64,000 nt of DNA from Gnetum montanum (Eukaryota > Streptophyta > Gnetopsida > Gnetales > Gnetaceae). The notes under the pieces were generated by a model. The model did not search any database and had not been told where the DNA came from. It was given only the letters and a program-made list of their open reading frames with translations. The translations under genes and the position numbers were made by a program. Position 1 is the stretch's first letter. Every line of letters starts with the position of its first letter. The stretch is taken from the NCBI GenBank assembly GCA_015680685.1, contig MNCI01004661.1, positions 135,729 to 199,728 of the forward strand, written 5' to 3'. Positions 10,682 to 22,558 of the stretch are shown piece after piece.

Positions 10682-13600
10682 TGTCAGAACCTAAAATTTT
10701 TTTTGCAAAGGTTTAGTTATTTAATTTAATGCATGTGATTAATTATTTAATTATGGCAAATGTATTTCAATAGATTAGCTCTAATTTTCTTAATTAAATC
10801 ACATAATCACATTATTATCATTATTGTTATTATTGTTATTGTTGTTGGTGTTGTTGTTAGTTTCTTACATAAGTGAATAGAATCTGCTTGCTAGGGCATT
10901 TTGTTAAAGTTTTGTATTCTTTGTTTTACTACTATTGAGGCTCAATCATATATCTACTATATATTTTATGATTAAATGTTGAAATCCAATTACCCCTATA
11001 AGTTTTTTTTTTCATCAATTATTATGCCTTTACAAGTATTTGGCTATGCATATTTTATTCTTTATGCACATTCAATTATATATATTCAATCTTTATTATG
11101 CACATTTAGTCATGCATCTTTTATTCTTAGTATGCACATGTGATTATAATATACTTTTTGTCATTAAACTAAAATTCAGAGTTCATTTGTAATTAAAATT
11201 AAATATTGCATAAATTTTTTTTGTTAAGAAAGTATCTTAGGATGATATCCTACTAAGAATTTAACCTTACCGATGTGTCTAGGGCATTTAAAAAATTTGG
11301 TTTGATCTTTGATTCATTAGAATTAAAGTTATAATTTTCAAGATATCACATTTCTAGTTTGCTAAAAATATTGTAAAAGTTTCAGCATTTGAATTGGGCA
11401 ATTATGATAAGTAAAACTCATATACAATTTTAGCATATGACTGGGTAGAGCACTTTGATAAGAATTTCTTAAGTTCAAACAAAATTTGAGTTGAAGTTCG
11501 TATGTGATTATTATTTGTGTTTAAATGCAAAAAGTATTAGTTGAGGGACAAAATGAAAAATAAACTTATAAAAAAAATAAAGTTAAAAAGAATAAAAGTG
11601 AAATCAATTTTTTTTAAAAAAAAGTCAAAGGTGGTTCATTTCATGCAAGGTAAGTAAGATAGTTTATAAAAGTAAAGTGTGTATATATATATGTTATATA
11701 CCTAACATATATCTTTTACACCATTGCCTTGCATCATATTTTCTATTACCTTACCTGTGTTTCGGGTTTTGTTGTTTTTTTTAACAGAAACCATATTTCA
11801 CGTCGTTTCTTTATTTTTAGGTCGATTTTAGCTTTGTTTCTTTTGTTTTTCAATACGTAGCAAGCCCACTTGTCACACGGCATATAATTCTTCCACTTAT
11901 AAATAGATTGTGGTTGGTATGTCTCATTTTAATTTGTAAAGGGTTTCTGACATTTTAGTTCAAAGTGAAATAAAAAGTTGATTTTGAGCATCTTGGAAGA
12001 AAGAAAGAAAATAAGAAGATTTCACAAGTAAGAATGCTTATTTTACTTTTCCTTTTTATGTGACTCTTCTATTTTATTGTGGATTTTGTATGTTTTCTCT
12101 CTACTTTTTTTTTTTGTTATTCTTTCACGATTTTAATTATTAAGCTAAGATTTTGCCGAATTTTATTAGTTTGGACTTATTTTTATATGGAAATTTGTAT
12201 TAGAATATTGTCCAAATCATTTTCTTTCTTTTGGTGAATTTTTGAAATTGTGGAAACTTTGCCAAATTGCTTCTCAATTATTTTATAATTATTTTGGATT
12301 AGCTCTTAGTATAAACAGGGGTTTGTGAGAATTTTTATGGAATTCTAATTATTGTGGATTTTTGGCTATTTTAGAAATCTTTTGGATTTTTAGAATAAAA
12401 TAATAATATTTATGAGTTGATTTTTCTTAGTTGGTAGTGGGAGTCATGAATCTTTTAAGTGCCCCTATTTGCATGCAATTGTGAAATGTTCTTTAGTGGA
12501 ATCCACCCAATGGGAGGAAGGGTTTGGATGGATTTCCTACCTTAGATTTTGATTTATAAGTTCATGTGAAACTAGGAAACTAGCCAACAACATGGCATTG
12601 AGCAATTAAGTCTAGTCGTGGTGTGCGATGAGGCATAGTCAAAATCTATTCTTTTGATGATACATGTGCCTTGGCTGTTGAGGATGTTAGTAGTGAGGCT
12701 ATTGTCAAGACTTAGCCAGGAATGGCTCGTTTGGGGTCACAAGGATAATTTGATGATAGTAGTGAGGTTATTCCAAGACCTATCGATGTGTCTCTTTAAC
12801 AATGAAGATAACCAAGAGCTAGCCTTTGAAGATGCTTGGATAAAATATATACTCTTTGGATTGTTGCTAGACAAATTTGTCATTTCTTTAGACATTAAAT
12901 AATTAAAAGGATAATCCAATGATAGTAGGTGATTATTCTAAGACTTTTTAGTAGATTCCTTTGGTAGTGAGGCTAACCAAGAGTTAGCCTTAAGAGATGT
13001 TTGAATAAAAAATTATACTTTTTGGATTTTTGAAAAATTTATGGCATTTTTGGACTTCAAAGCATTTTTGAATATTAATTGGAAACCATTGTCAAGCATG
13101 TACCTTAAGACTTTTGGCCCATAACCTTTATGCTTCATGAAGAGGAAAATAAAATAACCTTTCTTATTTGAGGGGTTCTAACATGAAGAGGGACATGGGA
13201 TAAAGGTGGATCAATTCTGTACAAAATGGACCCTCTAAACTTGAAAAATAATTTCTATATATTTTGTATTTTTCTAAAATAAAATCTTGTACACTTTTTG
13301 GATACTTGAGACATGTACCGATTTTGGAAATAAATAATAAAGTATGATTGATATAAAATTGTTGTCTATGCCATTTGGATCATGACATTACAAAGATCAT
13401 TTTTCATTGCAACGCATGCTATATGTTCGATAAAATGTATATATTTATATATTATTTAATTATTATTTTTAGATTTTATTATTTAATTTATGAAACTTCA
13501 AATGTGAATATCTTTATTTCTAGACAAGGCAAAACAAGTGTCATTGGAATCATTATTTTGTGTACTATTTTATGATGTAATTAGTGAAATTTTTTAACAT

Positions 13601-13851
13601 CTACATTTTTGTAGTTGCATAAATCTCTAATTTTCTTCAAATAAATTTTATTTAATTATGTATGCAAGTCATATAAAATTTTATTGTACTATATTACCCT
13701 ACTATATTTGTGCTTCTAATTAATAATTTTTATTTATTTTACAACTACTCTTTAAATTAGTCAATGAAGATTAAATCTAGATCCTTAGATTTTTGTAGCA
13801 TTTTTGTTATTTATTTATAAGATTTTATAGATATTTAATAGGGATGTTACA
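10682..13851 (+). mobile_element. Probable large solo LTR (about 3.17 kb)
   Basis: The insertion begins TGTCAGAACC and ends GGGATGTTACA, the TG...CA ends typical of plant LTRs. It is flanked by TTAAG (10,677-10,681) and ATAAG (13,852-13,856), a target duplication with one mismatch. It interrupts a SINE, which fixes both ends. A possible TATA box, TTATAAATAG, is near 11,898. I find no gag or pol frame inside and no long terminal repeat pair, so a solo LTR fits best. Alternatives are a long non-coding LTR derivative whose own repeats have decayed. Strand is inferred from the TATA position only. Confidence 0.55.
13375..13575 (+). other. Uncharacterised 66-residue frame within the solo LTR
   Basis: An AT-rich, hydrophobic frame with no recognisable motif. 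In DNA of this base composition a frame of this length is expected by chance. I list it only to note that the LTR interior has no better candidate. Confidence 0.1.
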
Positions 13852-14334
13852 ATAAGGGTCTTAGCTTGGTAACCCCAAGTCACAAGCTCACTTTTACTAT
13901 GTAATACTAAGTTATAAATTTTTTTAAAAAAATTCATCAAAAGAATTCTAAAACTGGTTCGATAGATCAGGGATCTTAGTGGGCATACATAAATGTCATA
14001 TCCGATAAATAATTTTTATTAGATTGGTTATATATTTATAATATATATCTATAATTTGGTTTAGAGAATGTTCTCATTCCACTAAACTAAACTAAATTAA
14101 CTAAAGTTTAATTACGTTTGTATAATCCCAAAGGATTTATCAAATAAATTAGTTTATACAAAATAAATAATACAATAAAACCTACATATACTAGATATGT
14201 CTCATATTCATGTAATTTCAACACTAATTTGTACAATAACTTAAAACCAACATTGATAGCTTAAATAATTCATACAATATTTTATTTAAGATTCATCATT
14301 TTCTTATAAAAAATTTTCTTCCACAATTAACAAG

Positions 14335-15171
14335 TCGTCGTGGGTTTGATTGTGTCGATGTGATGGCATCGACACATACCCGTTGATGCATAGTTTGATG
14401 TGTCGATGCATAAGCATCAACGAAGTATCTAGTCTTTCATATATAAATGCGCGTACCCACCGCATTTATGAAATTCATTGTTAATTAGCATAGCGAAGCT
14501 CTTTTAATTTGTTCATTTCAAAGTTAGAATATTTTCTAAGTGCCTGCAGTAGGAGTTGAGAAGTATACAAATCTTTAATCTAGCACTGATGTACCTAGAC
14601 ATCCCAATGTGAACAACAATAAAGACAAGCTTTCTTAATAAACCTTGCAGCACTTAAACTTAGCACAATATTTACTTAATGCATTTACTGTTCATGCAAT
14701 TTATGTTTGTGCATTTAATTAATTAATTAATAGCAAATAATTAATGCACATAAGTACAACCACCATGAGCATAAGTTAACGCTTGATAATCCCAGTAGCA
14801 CTTACATTTGGTAACCCAGTAGTATTGCAACATGTTTAGGATATGTACAACAGATGGGAACATATGCTTATGCTAGGATTAGTGAAGGCATTAGATAGTT
14901 TTTAGATTAATTAAGCATTTAATTACTTTATTTCCATGCTTACGAGAAATAGATAAAAATATAAAAGTTATACAAATCATGTGCCTCAGTTACACTTAAC
15001 CATATCCTTAAACCTCACAAGTGGAACTAGGAAGACAACGATTACGTCCTTGAGATTCACTACCTAAATAATTTGTACTTAGAGAGCTAAAGTCTATAGA
15101 ATTCTACTAGATTGCGTAGTGAATGCTAGTGATTCATATGGTTGGGCATAGATACTACTTGGTGCTCATCA
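14335..15171 (+). repeat. E1b 5' LTR (about 837 bp)
   Basis: Reverse-complement match over its length to the solo LTR S2 (38,259-39,094, 836 bp). The start is degraded (TCGTCG instead of TGATGA) and the end is CTCATCA. U3 carries repeated GTCGATGT/GCATCGAC words instead of the GATATCGC words of E1a and E5. TATATAAATG is near 14,440. The internal TTAATTAATTAA run near 14,716 is shared with S2. Confidence 0.8.
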
Positions 15172-15172
15172 T

Positions 15173-15190
15173 TGGCATCATTGCCAAGGA
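15173..15190 (+). promoter_or_regulatory. E1b primer binding site (tRNA-Asp type)
   Basis: TGGCATCATTGCCAAGGA lies one base after the LTR end. It matches 14 of 18 positions of TGGCGCCGTTGCCGGGGA, the complement of the tRNA-Asp 3' end used by Athila-type elements. All four mismatches are C-to-T or G-to-A changes. Confidence 0.75.
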
Positions 15191-15399
15191 CTTTAGTTAG
15201 CTACATGTGCTACCTAGAAGTTAGTGAAATTATCCAAGGACATTGTAATGAACCTTAAAGCCAAAATCATTAAGCAAATAATAATAATAATAAAAGCATG
15301 TTATTTTCATAAAAAATGACATGGCTTCTTCTCGCAAGTGAGTATCTCTACCACTATTTGAGAACACTTCCAATCAACAAAGGTAAGAAGGCCTTAAAC

Positions 15400-17660
15400 C
15401 ACCCATGCCCCAGTAATGCAAAGTGATCTATGCTCATCTGGATGAGTATGTTCTAGATTTCACCTTCATCTTGCACCAAGATGAATAACTGCCATGGAGG
15501 GATATGGAGGGCAAAATCGTGTTGCCACCTAATTGATCAATTCTTGTGATGCTGCTCCACAATCTCATGAGATTGGACATATAGGGGCTCAATTCTGAGT
15601 ACATTGTGCAAGATCATGACTAGCGAGATTGTCATCCCATAGATGCACAATGGAGGAAAAAATCGGCAGATGGAGGCATGCTACGAGACATCAAAAGGCA
15701 AGCAGTTCACAAACCCCTTATTTCTACTAGGCCAAAAGGAAGGAGATGATCCCTTCTCAGGGATTCTCAAAACATTTATTTTCCTTCCCTTCTCTTTCAT
15801 GAAGGGGCCCTTAACCCAAATTTATAATCAACTGTAAACAACCCTAGTTCAGGGAAGATCAGGTCCCATGACCATGGGGGCTCTAAAGGAAAGAGTAAAG
15901 GCAAGAACAATGATAGGCACCACGATAAAGACAAACATGGTTATCATGGCTAGGACCAAGGAAGCGAGAGTAGTAAGCATCGTTCTAGTAATAGTCCTCC
16001 TTCCTCTTCACCTTTGTCATCTTCATTATCTTCCTCCTCCAGCTCTAACCAAAGTCATAGAGGGAGAGACCATGATGTGGGGGACCAACAAGATAGAGAT
16101 GATCAAAGATCCCATTGGAATAGTAGAGACTAGGGTAGTGGGCAATCTAGGGAGGCCCACCACAAAGAAAGAAGGAACACATATGGCATCGTAGGCATCA
16201 TGGCCATCATAGGGGCTATGAATATTATGAAGGCCATAAGGATTCCAATAAGACACGTGAAAGACAACCAAATCAAACAGTTGGACATGAACAATATTCC
16301 TAAGTTTGAAGGGGGATATAGTTATGATCCATATAACCATCGCTAAGCCTTTCATGATGCATGTGCCTTACAAAACATTGAGAATGAATAACAAAAACTA
16401 AAGTTGTTTTCTAGGACACTCATTAAGAAGGCTAAAAGATGGTATTGATCATTAGAACCAAAATTAATCAAATGATGAAGTACAATGCTTGAGCTCTTCA
16501 ATAACAAGTATCAAACATACTCTCAAGTGTATAACCTGAAGAAGTAGATCCAAGGGTGGAAGCAAGGAACACATGAATCCTTGGATGCAACCATGGGTAG
16601 ATATTACTCATTGTTGCATTGATGCTCGGGCCATGGCTTTTCTCAAAGGGAGCAGCTGCATCACATCATAGATGGGTTTAGAATAAAAATGAGGAGAACT
16701 CTTGAGGTCTATGCCCAAGGGAGGCTTTTAGAGCTAATAGCCCATCAAATCCAAACACTAATTGAGCAAGTGGTCAAAGAAGAAGGTGAGCTAAGGAAAA
16801 GGAAAAGTATGGAAGAGTATAATTAGAACCCTTCCATTTGCAAAAGGGAGGTTTGGTTTTGTGATAATGAGGAGGAGGCACCACTTTATGAAGTGGTGCA
16901 ATGCAAAACCTTGTCAATTTAAAAATCTATTTCTGAAATATCGGCCAAGGTTAAAAAAATGTGGGACTCTTTGGATGCAAATTTTCAAACTACTCTACGA
17001 ATTGCAGAGGAATCCAAAGAGCAAGGTAGTGGTCATAACCAAAAGAAAATGAAGGAAGCTAAATGTTCCCATTAGAGAGATAAGGGCAAAGCTACTACCA
17101 TTGAAGAGGTTGTGGATTCCAAAATAGATGATGATGGTGGCTATGACATCTACCAATATAAGCATCCTAAGGGATATCCCCTAGTTGTGTCACACTTGTA
17201 AGAATCTTGGGTGAATACTCTGAATTCTAGATTGGCAAAAAGGCAAACACCCAGGAGGTTTCCTTATCCTCAAGGCAACTACAAGTAGTTCCACCAACAA
17301 GCCTAGTATCTAAGTGAAGTTCAATCTCAACCTCATGAGTAGTACCAGTAGTGGTAGCACCCACAGTCATGGGGGATGCCACCACCAAGGTAGCAATACC
17401 CTTACCAATAGCTAAATCCATACGGGTACTATGTTTAGCGGTCCATTTCTCCATTTGACTCTTCTAGTCATGCCTCTTTCAAACACCATTACTACCCTCC
17501 TGAGTACTACAAAGCACAATCTCCAAGAGGCGAGTCCCCATTTTCATATTACCCTCCTCATCCTTTTACACATGTACCTCCACCCTCAACTTAGTTGCCA
17601 ACCGATTCATCCATGCAAAATGAAATTCTAGCCCAACTAAAATGTCATAAGAATTGTTAA
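15400..17660 (+). pseudogene. E1b gag remnant
   Basis: The N-terminal gag block (DEYVLDFTFILHQDE) is readable near 15,440. The gag core lies at 16,360-16,800 with stops, and a decayed zinc knuckle near 17,140 reads CDIYQYKHPKG with one cysteine lost. A proline-rich C-terminal region runs to about 17,640. The order matches E3 and E5. Frames at 15,643-15,837, 15,868-16,194 and 16,861-17,052 are fragments of this gene in shifting frames, not separate genes. Confidence 0.75.
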
Positions 17661-17839
17661 CTTATAGCCAACTCCCCAACCAAGTGGTTCAGACATTAAG
17701 CCTTGAAAATGAGCCTTCTTCCAAACCAATAGTCCTACTAGGTCCTCACAAACACCTACAACTATTAACCTTACTTCTCCTTCCTCCTCTACAACATCCT
17801 TCGAGATCCCTTCAAACCAAACACCTTCCAAAGTCCACA

Positions 17840-18420
17840 TTGTCATGTTGACCCACGTGGTCACAAATTGGATAAGGGTTGGTCACCTTCCCAAGAAGAG
17901 ATCTGATCCTAGGAGTCCCTTCATTTACTTGCAAATTGTTGGGAATGAGCCTTGCAAAGCTCTTTTTGACTTAATTTCTGGTGTTAATTTGATCTCTATG
18001 AAATGTACAAAGCCTAGAACCTACCTCCTCTCAAGAATAGCAACATTCATCTTGAGTTGGTAGATCAATCCATCATAGTCCCCTTGGGATTGGTGAAGGA
18101 TATTATGACCACCATCTGTGGATGGTCATATCTTGCTGACTTCCTAGTGATTTGCATAGATAACTACAAGGGGGATTTCTCAATCATCATGGAAAGGGCT
18201 CAGCTAAGTATAATTGATGCGCAATTTGGAATTAGAGACCTCTCCTTAGAGATTTCCAAGAAAAATGAATTTGGAAAAATAGAGAGGAAGTGCATTCCAT
18301 GCATCATGTACAATGACACAAGGTGCCACTGCATGCAAAAATTATGGACATTTAAAAGTACAATTATCATAGCATGCAGGCAATGTATCAATGTCACAGA
18401 AATTTAGAGGTACCTATACA
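17840..18420 (+). pseudogene. E1b retropepsin-like protease remnant
   Basis: The line-up with E1a, E3 and E5 is clear (GHLPKKRSDP, IYLQIVGNEPCKALFD). The active-site segment reads ALFDLISGVNLIS, so the D is kept but the following G is lost. The second block, which is IIMGRAWLST in the better copies, reads IIMERAQLSI in the frame 18,057-18,407. Stops separate the pieces, so the protease is dead. Confidence 0.75.
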
Positions 18421-20110
18421 TAGCAACCACAAAATAGAAGGACACCTAGTGATTGATAATTGAATCTAAAAGTAGTTCAACATTGTGCATGAAACCAACT
18501 GAGAGCCTAACAAGTTCCTACATTGAAGGCATGGATGACATGGAGGGAATCCATTGCCAACTCCCCAATGAACTTGATGACACAAATTTGGAAGAGTTGG
18601 AAATCCCTGAAAGCCTTAAAAGAAGAGCCCCTTGAGTTAAAAACTTTACCAACTAGAATGGAATATGTTTTTTTGAAAAAATGGCAAGTGGATCATCATT
18701 AATGCTCCTGTGTAGAAAAAGAAGCTATTGAAGGTGATCAACAAATGGCCAACAACCTTTGCTTGGTCATATCATGAGCTAACTAGAATTAATCCAAGGA
18801 TATGCTAGCATCGAATTTACACAGATTCCTCCATAAAATCAAAGAGACAACTACAATGGCAATTGAACCCCAAATTGAAGTAGATTGTCAAAGAGGAGAC
18901 CGAACAATTCCTCAAGGCAGGGTTCATCTACTCCATTATGAATAATGAGTGGGTTAGCCCACTCATTATAATGTCAAAAAAAAGTGGGAAATGGAGGGTC
19001 TGCATCAATTTCAAGCTATTAAATATGACAACATTCAAGGATCATTTTCCTTTTCCATTTGTGAACCAAGTGTTGGACACAATTTCTGGGCATAACCAAA
19101 TCCAAATAGCACTAGAAGATTAGGCCAAAATCACATTCATGAGTTCCTAAGGGACCTTCGCATATAGAAAGATGTTATTCAACCTGTGTAATGCCTCTCC
19201 CACATTCCAACGCCTTGTCTTGAGCATTTTCCAATACTAGATTCGTAGTAGGGTGGAAGTCTTCATGGATGACTTCTCCACCTATGGGGCTACATTTGAG
19301 TAAGCCCTAGACCATCTTAAGCAAGTGTTGAAAAGTTGCATGGGGATAAACCTTAGGCTCAACTAGAAAAAAGCCCACTTGGTGGTCCATGAGCGCATTA
19401 TTTTAGGACACAGAATTACTCAGAAAGGGATTGAGGTAGGCTCTATGAAAATAAGGGTCATCCAAGGAATTACCAGATAACCAAAAATAGTTAAAGATGT
19501 GAGGTCATTCCTTGGCCACATTGGCTACTACCAACGCTTCATTGAGAATTTCTCCAAGATCACCAAACCATTGGTAGAGCTGATAAAGAAGGATGCTTCA
19601 TTTCTCTAGACCGAGAAATGTGAGCATACATTTCAATAGCTCAAGTAAAAGCTTGTGGAAACTCCAATTCTATGAGCACTTAACTAGTCTAGAACCTTCT
19701 ACATCATCATGAAAGCATCCAATTATGCCTTGGGATCTATGCTCACACAATTGAATGATTAGAAACATCCTTACTACATCCACTGTGCAAGCAGAAGCAT
19801 TGCGGGTGCAGAACTAAACTACACCACCACGGAGAGAGAACTGATGGCAGTGGTGTATGCCTTAGAAAAATTTAGGCACTCTATGCTTGGGTACAAATTG
19901 TTTGTATACATGGACCACAATGTAATCCAATTCTTGATGAATAAGACAATGGTGAACCCTCGTGTCATATGGTGGCTGGTGATCTTGCAGGAATTCGATC
20001 TAACCATGGTAGATCATAAGGGAACTAAGAACATGATTGTTAACCACTTATCTCATTTGAGATGGGACAACAAAGAGGAGGAGAGCCCACTTTCATATTA
20101 ATTCCCTAAT
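18420..20110 (+). pseudogene. E1b reverse transcriptase-RNase H remnant
   Basis: The RT entry block (NNEWVSPLIIMSKKSGKWRV) is at 18,938, and FMDDFSTYG, the YxDD-type catalytic motif, near 19,265. The thumb and connection follow (SFLGHIGYYQRFIENFSKI), then RNase H at about 19,800-20,080 with TTTERELMAVVYALEKFRH. Compared with E3, the segment between VLDTI and GHNQIQI is missing about 12 residues. These hold the motif A block YYSFLDGYSGY with a catalytic Asp, so this RT could not work even without its stops. Confidence 0.85.
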
Positions 20111-20199
20111 GAACTCCTCTTTGTTGGAGTAATAACTAAACAAGGATGTACTAAAACCAATTGGTACGATGGCATTCTCACCTACCTTCTCACTCAAGA

Positions 20200-21190
20200 G
20201 ATGCCACAAGAATGAGACAATAAGAAGAAATAATAGTTTCTTTAGTAGGCAAAACACTTCATGGAAATCAACGAACACCATTATAAGGTGTGCATTGATG
20301 GCATCTTTCAATGGTGCATACCTAATGATGATCAACTGCACATTCTCTAAGATGCTCATGAAGGCCCTTGTGGGGGCCACTATGCTAGAAGATGCATAAC
20401 CATTAAGATCATCATGATAGGGTATTACTAGCCAATACTTTTTAGGGATGCTCACCACTTCGTCCACTCTTGTAAACACTACCAACGTGATGGTGGGATG
20501 ATCACTTATATGAAGGGGCCTCAGCAATGGATCTAACCACTAGAGCCCTTCAGTATTTGGGGTATTGATTTCATGGATCCTATCACTCCCATGTCTAATG
20601 AAAAGGTGTACATAATACTAACTGTTAACTACTACACCAAATGGGCTGAAGCGACGACCGTCACTGATTACACATCTTCTACAACTACTCAATTTGTACA
20701 ACAGCATGTCATAAACAAGTTTGGGATGACACATACACTTATTTCTGACAATGGAACTCACTTTACAAGCACCACCTCTTAAAAGCTCATGCAATGCTTG
20801 GGGGTTGAACATAAACTAACAACACCCTACCACCTCCAAGCTAACAATCAAGCAAAAGTTACAAATAGGAAGATCACAAAAATACTAACAAAAATCATTA
20901 GTAAATATAGGAGGGATTGGAGCACCAAACTCAATGATGCCCTTTGGGCCTACCACTCCACTAGAAACTTTTTATTAACTACTCTCCCTATGAGCTTGTG
21001 TACAACAAACTACCAACTCTTCCTATCCAAGCAGAGCTACGTACACTATTAATCACCAATCACCTTTACGTTAACCTTAGCCTAGCACAAAAAGAATGAT
21101 TAAAGAATCTCAACGTGCTAAATGAGAACCAATTAGTGGCCCTATCATCTAATGAAGTACATAAGGCATTTAATGCTAATGCCCTATCAT
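20200..21190 (+). pseudogene. E1b integrase remnant
   Basis: An HHCC-type zinc-binding block is readable near 20,330-20,480 (DAHEGPCGGHYA, then a C..C pair around the HSCKHY segment). The DDE core starts with WGIDFMDPI at about 20,560 and continues to LISDNGTHFTS near 20,740 and LTTPYHLQANNQAKVTNR near 20,820. The C-terminal part is truncated. It would insert the element's DNA copy into the genome, but in-frame stops at 20,780 and elsewhere have killed it. E1a and E5 lack this region entirely. Confidence 0.85.
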
Positions 21191-21675
21191 CCATGTTGAA
21201 TCAAACATGGTGGCTCCTCAATTTTTCATTTTTTGTGTTTTTCACAATTTTTGTTTTACCCCATTTTTAGTACATTTTCCCTTTCTTGAATATTTTACAA
21301 TTTCTTTTATATTTTCCTTTATTTGGTTTGGATTTTTCTTTTATGCTTTTCCTATGTTTTCCTTATTACGACTAGAACTTCATGCAACTTTAGTTGTTAA
21401 TTGGTGGTGGTTTGTACTATAATGTCATTTGATTGCTAATGTCCAAATTCTATCTTTGAATTTTGATGTTGATAACTAAGACATGGTTTCTTTTAATGAT
21501 AACAAGCAATGAGTCCATGTCATCCAATGATCCACGTAACTCTATGATGTTCCCTTGTTTTAGAAGTATGAGGTCCCTTCTTAAATAAAACTTTTAATGA
21601 ACTTGCAACCTTGGTAGTTTCCAAACTTGAAAAGGATTAAATGGACAGACAAGGATGTGACATCAAGGGGATTTG
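21190..21675 (+). other. E1b 3' non-coding tract (partial)
   Basis: T-rich sequence with TTTTGTTTTAC words, TGAGTCCATGTCATCC and ATCAAGGGGATTTGAA, aligned by landmark order with E0 and E1a. The downstream portion and 3' LTR are missing. Confidence 0.65.
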
Positions 21676-21945
21676 AACTAAGTGAAAATTGAAGATGATA
21701 TAAAATGACCTTTTTCATTTTTAAATTCAAGCATGTCTCATTTATCTTAAAAAGTAAAGATGTACCTTCCTTGTATTTACAAGTGAGATGCTAAATGATC
21801 AATAAAAGAGAGAATTGAAGATGACATAAAATGACCTTTTTCATTTTTAAACTCAAGCATGTCTCATCTATCTTCGAACGTAAAATGTACATTTCTTTCT
21901 TTACAAGGAAGTGAGATGTTAAATGCTAAATTAAAGAGAGAACCA
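21676..21945 (+). repeat. Two-copy tandem repeat (about 130 bp unit)
   Basis: Both units contain AATTGAAGATGAYATAAAATG, then CCTTTTTCATTTTTAAAYTCA, GCATGTCTCATYTATCTT and AAGTGAGATGYTAAATG. They start exactly where E1b breaks off, so this is either the flank or the break-repair scar of E1b. Confidence 0.7.
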
Positions 21946-21999
21946 GGAAGACATGTGGGTGTTTTGTTTTTCTTTCTTTAAATTGTCATAACAAAATCT

Positions 22000-22090
22000 T
22001 ACTCAGAATCTTACTCAGTAGAATCAAACCTGCGACACTAGGTTTCATACTAAGGTTGTTACCATTAAACTAACGCCTCATTCACAAAAT
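22000..22090 (-). repeat. tRNA-derived SINE copy
   Basis: On the minus strand: AATGAGGCGTTAGTTTAATGG, a box A-like head, followed about 40 bases later by the box B-like GCAGGTTTGATTC. It then has GAGTAAGATTCTGAGTAAGATT, a 13-bp duplication in the tail. The head agrees with the copies at 4,340 and 27,275. Confidence 0.55.
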
Positions 22091-22558
22091 GGTATACTTC
22101 ACCAGCAAAGCATTTAATATATTATTATTTTATGCTAAAGTGGGCTACTTAACTTTTAGCAAGAAAAATACTCAAATTACCGGTACCTCCTTTTAACAGC
22201 AATATTTAAATTTCATTATTTTAATGGAAGCTTTCCACAATCAATAACTATGTACATGTCAGAAAGATTAAACATTTAGGAATGCCAGTATTATATACGT
22301 AAGGCATATGACAACAATAATTGTCATTATTTTAATATGTCATAGATATGCATTCAATACCAGGTTCTTACTTTTCATCCAAATATTTACGAATTCATTT
22401 GGCAAGATTATTCTTTCCAGCAATGAAAATAAATAAGCAACACATGCATAGTTACCATATACCAAAAACCGTAAAAACTTGCAAGAGGTCTCAGCCTCTC
22501 AGATCCTGGAAGGATGAAGAAATTTAAAAGTTTACCAATACCCCACACCCAAAACTTT
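22091..22558. other. Downstream flank of the BTB gene
   Basis: AT-rich DNA with no coding signal. It should hold the 3' UTR and poly(A) site of the minus-strand BTB gene. I see no clear AATAAA on that strand close to the stop codon. Confidence 0.4.

Larger units (their letters stand above)
10655..13930 (+). repeat. SINE copy split by a large insertion
   Basis: The left part (10,655-10,681, AAGGTGTTAGCTTAGTG) is the SINE head with box A. The right part (13,852-13,930) continues with the downstream half and the AAGTTATAAA tail. Joined through the shared TAAG they give a single ordinary copy of the family seen at 4,340-4,466. The 3.17 kb between them is therefore an insertion. Confidence 0.6.
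14335..21675 (+). mobile_element. E1b: degenerate Athila/Tat-like gypsy element lacking its 3' LTR
   Basis: A complete 5' LTR, tRNA-Asp-type primer binding site, gag, protease, RT, RNase H, integrase and the start of the 3' tract are readable in order. The element stops near 21,675 inside the 3' tract, where a local tandem repeat begins, so the 3' LTR is missing and no target duplication can be found. Every coding part has many stop codons. Confidence 0.85.

Noticed and set aside
13375-13575. Gene inside the 3.2-kb solo LTR
   Set aside because: Length and composition are those of random AT-rich DNA.
15868-16194. Independent 108-residue gene
   Set aside because: It is the basic hinge of the E1b gag read in a shifted frame. 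The same hinge appears in E3 and E5.
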